NCBI GenBank assembly: GCA_020698575.1
Contig: CM036243.1
Location: 15,615,903-15,679,902, forward strand
DNA: 64,000 bases
Origin: Bostrychus sinensis
Taxonomy: Eukaryota > Chordata > Actinopteri > Gobiiformes > Eleotridae
Reading direction: 5' to 3'
Under the pieces are notes generated by a model. That model searched no databases. It was not told the origin of the DNA and worked only from the letters and a program-made list of their open reading frames with translations. The translations under genes were made by a program, and so were the position numbers. Numbering within the stretch: position 1 is the stretch's first letter; every line of letters begins with the position of its first letter. Shown here piece after piece: positions 59,689 through 64,000 of this stretch.

Positions 59689-61654
59689 TAGGCTTCTGTT
59701 TGTGGATACACACATTTTAATCATCACTTATTGCTCAAAATGGTGGTTGCAAATAAGGACCTTTTCTTTATTTACCCTATGCCTAATAATGTTTATAATC
59801 ATAATGTTGTTGCATTTAAGTCTTTAACTTTATTATTCCCATTATAGGGATTTATTCCACAAGAGCAAAGGTCTCTGTAGTTAATTACACTATTATTTTG
59901 TAAAGCTGTGCTGAAAACATTTTTCAAACAGCACATTACCAGCAGCAGGCCCACTTCTGCCTGCTCCACATCTTAGGAACGGGTTCCACCAAAAGCTTAT
60001 TGCCAGCTTTGCAACTTCAATACAAGAACAAACTTCTGAGCTTCTAAATAAATAAGCTTTCTATTGCACTGTCAGTCATTATGTTAATTCACTAATACAG
60101 ATTAAAAAGTAATTGTTAACAATGTGTACACAAAATAATCGGCCTTGGCTGACTGCTGCAGAGCAGATAAGACTAGGCTGTAGAGATGTCCAGTCTAGTG
60201 CATTATATGCTTCATTACACTCTTTTGTTGCTGGTGAAGTAATTTAAAAAAAGACTTGTAACCTTATCTTTCCCTTTCATATTTTGCAGCTTGCTCCAGT
60301 TCCACCTTGTATACAGTGATGGCCTGTTCATTTAACCCACTGCTTTATATGGAAGTCTGGTTCGTCTATAGAAGAACTGCTCTGTATTTTTACAGTTTGT
60401 CTGATTACAACCCAAGATGGCAGCCATATGTTTCCACTTAGAAAGCCATTTACTACTTAAGTCTACTAGATCGGGAATTGTTCTGTACATTATCTCTAAA
60501 GGTACAACTGCAGTAAAACAAAATGATGCTGATTACTTTCATTACCAATTAGACTTTAGCTTGTGGATATTTTCACTATCCCATTTAGAGCTACCCAATA
60601 AATCACAAAATTGAATGGGATATTAACAAACACAATTTTTGTATTGCAATAATGTTTCATATACAATTTAGAGAGAGAGCGAGAGCGAGATTTATATAGA
60701 AAATAATGTTTTCTTCCATCTTGCATAAATGTGCTGTCAACATAAGTGTCAGTATCCTTAATTTAAATGTTATGGGCAAACAAGATTTAATCATAGTTCA
60801 GTCCTAAATTTAGATTTGGTTTAGTCTTTTGTAAGTTTTGATTAAGCCCTTGTATTGGCAAGCAAGTCCAGGGTCTTGTATCTGGACAATCTGATTTCTC
60901 TGTGTTCCTGATGTTCCAGGACTATCCACAAAAAGAGCCAGTCATTTTATTATAATGTATTATGAAGTCTGCGCCCCAGGGTTAGCAATGAACGAGAAGT
61001 GTGTGACTGATTTATACATCAAAGCACGTTGGAAGAATAGTTTTTTTGTTGCTTGTATAGGGCGGTATTCTACAAGATTCAAATTAAAAACAGTAACTCT
61101 ACTAAGAAGGTCCTTTTTAAGGTAGGTACATATTGCATTTATCGAAATGTGCAGCCCTAATCCTATGTAGAACTTCTTTGATTGAATAAGTTGTTTTGCT
61201 TTTGGATAATAGGGAAAAACACAAGAACAATGAATTAAATGAAAGATATGCCTATTTATACACATCTTTGACACATGCAGTAATAAACACTTTCTTGCTA
61301 CCATGTGGTGCTTTTCATTTAACAAACTGTTTACTTGCATACAGTATGTGGAAATGTTTGCCTCAAAAATAGTATAGAAAGCGCCTATAATGAGAACACA
61401 TCTGTTTGTCAGGCACAATGTGTGACAAGTGCGGGCAAAACACAGCAGGAAAAATTATATGAGAGATTTTTCTTATTCAGGTGGACAGCCAGTAAAATGA
61501 GCAGCGGAATACATTTTACAGCAGGACGACAAAAAAAATGAAACAGATCACCTAGGTTACCTTGGCATCTTTTCCTTAAACCGTCAATGTTGTATGGAGA
61601 AACACACACGGACAAAAAACAACAACTTGTGAATACTGAACAAGGAGTTATACA
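59689..61654. other. Non-coding stretch
   Basis: A GA-rich run lies at about 60670-60690. The 152-codon minus-strand open frame (60960-61418) is AT-rich with no domain and is not called. A CACACACGGACAAAAAACAA run at about 61603-61622 is the GU-rich element for the poly(A) site at 61678. Confidence 0.5.
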
Positions 61655-61677
61655 TGGGATTCCATTAAGACACCATT

Positions 61678-61683
61678 TTTATT
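61678..61683 (-). terminator. Probable poly(A) signal AATAAA
   Basis: Minus-strand AATAAA is followed by a U/GU-rich stretch 55-80 bases on (plus 61603-61625). It lies about 190 bases beyond the stop of the exon candidate at 61871-61900. Confidence 0.45.
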
Positions 61684-61870
61684 ATTCATTCTTTGTGTGC
61701 AAGGTACAAGATCATGGCAGAAATTACAATATAAACATTGCAAGAGTGTGTTGCAGTTGAAATATTTTGGGTGGTTGTACACACTGTAGGACTATTCCGC
61801 CTCTAGAATCGGGCTGCTCATCTCGATTTCAGGGCAGAGGTAAAAGGTCAGGGGTGCCATCACGCGCAAT

Positions 61871-61900
61871 TTAGCACAACAGCTTCCTCTTCTCGAACTC
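61871..61900 (-). CDS. Possible terminal coding exon, protein unknown
   Basis: The minus strand has a long pyrimidine tract (TCGTCTCCTCTGTTG, TCTGTCTCTGTAG) ending in AG at 61901-61902. The adjoining frame reads EFEKRKLLC then TAA, with G or C at all nine third positions. A ~200-base 3' UTR with AATAAA and a GU-rich element follows. The incoming phase is unknown. In the next frame the exon stays open from 61899 to a TAG near 61792 (CAKLRVMAPLTFYL... ILEAE), also with GC-rich third positions. I do not recognise either C-terminus. The acceptor and 3' end look real, but the reading frame is undecided. Confidence 0.45.
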   Translation of the reverse strand, partial: EFEKRKLLC

Positions 61901-61902
61901 CT

Positions 61903-63118
61903 ACAGAGACAGACAACAGAGGAGACGAAAGGAAGAAATAAAGTGAAATAGACACAAGATGATTTATTCATGCAGAATTCACACCGCTCAGTTTTGATCC
62001 GGCATATCAGATGTGCTGTTGAGGGGGGGAACAGAGGCAGAGGCAGTCTTCAAGAGCCCGCTGTTTTTCCTAGAGTGCAAATGTAGCGTCTGTCGCAAAC
62101 TTTCACTTGTCAAAATTAAAATGGCTTACTTCTCTATGATTGATGGCTACTTTGCAATTACAACATCTGATTTATGCGTCTTCACAGCCTCTGTCTTTAT
62201 CAGCACAGTCCAATCATGTGACTATAAATGAGAAAGCATTATGTTTGCCATTAAAAAGGTTGTAGCTATTTATATATTCAATTTAGAAAACACCAGACAA
62301 ACCCTAGGATGATAGAATGCATCGTTCTGAGAATTTTCCATTGCACAGGGGAAAGTAACTTAATGCAAATGTCATTTATCAGGTCTGCAGAACACTCAAG
62401 TGCTGGTGAGCATGGTGACCCACTGCATTGGACTAGGCATACCTGAAGATATACTGCCACCTAGAGGAGACTTTAGCTCAGGGTCCACCTTGGCTGCTCT
62501 AACCTCGATTTGAGAGAAACTAAATGAATGAGGAGACATTTAAGCAGGTTGGAAGGTTAGCCAGGGGAGGTATCTTGCAGGCTAACCTTTGTCCCCATAG
62601 ATTTCAGCACAGATAAGTTGGGCAACAAGGTGGAGAGGGACTAGGTTTTAGTGAACAGGGACACGCTGCGGTGAAATAACCTTTTAAGTAGGGAGAAAAA
62701 ACAAGTGACAAGGGAGGAAGGTAAGAGTGACATAGACGCAGATGTGTAGTGAGGTAAGTCCAGGGCGCAGGCAGGGGAAAGGCAGAGTGGAGGTAGGATG
62801 AGTGCCTTGTGACAAGGAGAACTTTTTGTGTGAAAGTGATGCTTGTCAAGACGAGTCAAGAGGAAGCACAGGTTGCCATTTGAAAGGAGGACAAGAGAAA
62901 AATACATCTGGATAGGAACTGAAAGAACAGGGATATGTGAGGTGAACGTCAATAGTTCAACATAGGTTATCAGGCATCAACACTGGAGGGTATCATTAAC
63001 TAGTTTGTAATGAACCAGGGAAATTTTAAAATAAAAGGATAACTGAAACCCTTAACAGGCATTGGTAGTTTAGTTTCAGCACCTATTCCCAGCCAATAGG
63101 AACCTATTTAAATGTTAT
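61903..63118. other. Non-coding; intron on the minus strand if the 61.9-kb exon is real
   Basis: No further exon is clear. Pyrimidine-biased minus-strand open frames at 62604-62952 are low-complexity in codon use and lack domains. Confidence 0.4.
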
Positions 63119-63250
63119 ACTATGGAGAATCTAAATTGCCCCTCGTGAATGAACAAGAGAGTGAATAGTCCTTCTGTGTACGTCTCCAAATGTTAGCCCT
63201 GCGATTAACTGGCTATTGTCCAGTGTGGCCCTTGCCTCAGTCCCAAAGTA
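63119..63250 (+). mobile_element. SINE family-B tail
   Basis: TCTAAATTGCCCCTCGTGAA, TGTTAGCCCTGCGATTAACT and GGCTATTGTCCAGTGTGGCC match the family-B body and tail. The head is lost or very degraded. Confidence 0.65.
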
Positions 63251-64000
63251 GCCCAATTCAAAAAGTTAAACGCTTTCATAGATTCTGTACGTACAGGGTA
63301 AAATAGTACAAGCAAATACTTATTTTAATTGTATTGATTAGAATAATTATATAATATTGTGTAATATTCTAATTTTATGATATACTGAATATGTATTTTT
63401 GTGTGTACTGAATCTATGACATTTCACTTCGAATTAAACTACTTAAATAAATTAAATTGCACAATATTATAAGTCATTGACATGTGCCTGTATAATTTGT
63501 ATTTTAACATTGTCATCAATAAACTGCTTAAATGACATGACTAAAAAGTTAACAAAATCTAAATTAACCTAATAACTGTAATACTAACAGAACACCAATT
63601 CTACAATGTCAGAATTGTAGAAACCATTGTGCAAGTCTTAGAGCATTTCCAACATTTCATGGAGGAAATCCATAAAAATCCTGGAGGCTACCTTTTTTTT
63701 TTTTTTACTTTCCAGGCGCCTTGGAGTGCCACAGGCTATCAGAGTTGGCAGCACTCATTTCTAATTTCCCCTTGCCACTGGTTAGTTTTTACCAATTAAA
63801 CTAAGGATTCCTGAATCACACTGACAGAAAGCTTGAATAACCAGAGGCAATGAGTTGACAAATGAGAAAAACACGGATCATAATTTGTAGTTTGCCGATT
63901 GGCCTTGGTGCATCAAGAGTGTCCTTCTGGTTAAAACGTTGGGTGTCATTCGCTAAGCTTGGATGGTACTACTGCAAATTTTATAATGAGTTAAAAGCTC
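63251..64000. other. Non-coding stretch; weak exon candidate at 63709-63758
   Basis: The minus strand has ATG with G at -3, 16 open codons and a donor-like GGAAA|GTAAAA, with poly(T) on plus just downstream. Discussed as a finding. No other gene is seen. Confidence 0.35.

Noticed and set aside
60960..61418. 152-codon minus-strand open frame
   Set aside because: AT-rich codons, no domain, no exon signals. Compatible with chance in AT-rich DNA.
1..64000. CRISPR arrays, operons, prophage or bacterial features
   Set aside because: No regularly spaced identical repeats with unique spacers and no prokaryotic gene packing. The repeat content is that of a fish nuclear genome.

Overview
The window looks like gene-poor nuclear DNA of a bony fish, probably a percomorph teleost. 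It is AT-rich, has no operon-like packing and no long open reading frame, and is full of repeat types familiar from fish genomes: tRNA-derived SINEs, a 5S-rRNA-derived element, hAT, Tc1/mariner and PIF/Harbinger-like DNA transposons, scraps of L2-like and RTE-like LINEs, and a solo LTR. The longest open frames (under about 155 codons) carry no recognisable host domain, and I treat them as chance. The species cannot be told from the sequence alone.

No complete protein-coding gene is visible. Two short pieces have terminal-exon features (splice acceptor, open frame with a stop, nearby AATAAA). One is on the plus strand at 20266-20361, with coding-like third-position GC. The other is on the minus strand at 61871-61900, with a strong acceptor, a poly(A) signal and a GU-rich downstream element. 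Both are unnamed and tentative. A weaker minus-strand case lies at 9474-9503, and a possible minus-strand first coding exon at 63709-63758 is in phase with an alternative reading of the 61.9 kb exon.

Layout: 0.2-10 kb holds SINE remnants, simple repeats, a G-rich tract near 7.25 kb and a full tRNA-derived SINE at 9.7-10.0 kb. A 674-bp hAT-type element with an 8-bp target duplication lies at 14.6-15.3 kb. A diverged dispersed repeat in three successive copies lies at 16.5-17.3 kb, followed by a homeodomain-site-rich stretch at 17.4-18.1 kb. Next come DNA-transposon relics at 18.8 and 22.4-22.9 kb, a 5S-derived element at 24.4 kb, a hairpin at 25.1 kb, a hAT MITE at 26.8-27.2 kb, a 35-bp tandem repeat at 27.7 kb and a broken mariner-family transposase at 28.5-29.0 kb. 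After these are a LINE fragment at 30.6 kb, a duplicated module at 34.9 and 35.9 kb, a Tc1-type element at 37.0-37.7 kb, a solo LTR at 42.4-42.8 kb, a Harbinger-like element at 43.1-43.8 kb, a hAT-like element at 45.2-46.0 kb, a Tc1 MITE at 47.5 kb, RTE LINE remains at 51.3-51.6 kb, further SINEs at 54-56 kb and a mariner end at 59.5-59.7 kb.

Between the repeats, several AT-balanced stretches rich in POU, homeodomain or PBX-like words have the texture of conserved developmental enhancers. That is an inference needing cross-species alignment. I see no convincing new biological system. The more notable signals are the transposase of a family best known to me from arthropods, the cleanly bounded transposons with target duplications, the 5S-derived unit, several hairpins, and the tentative exons.
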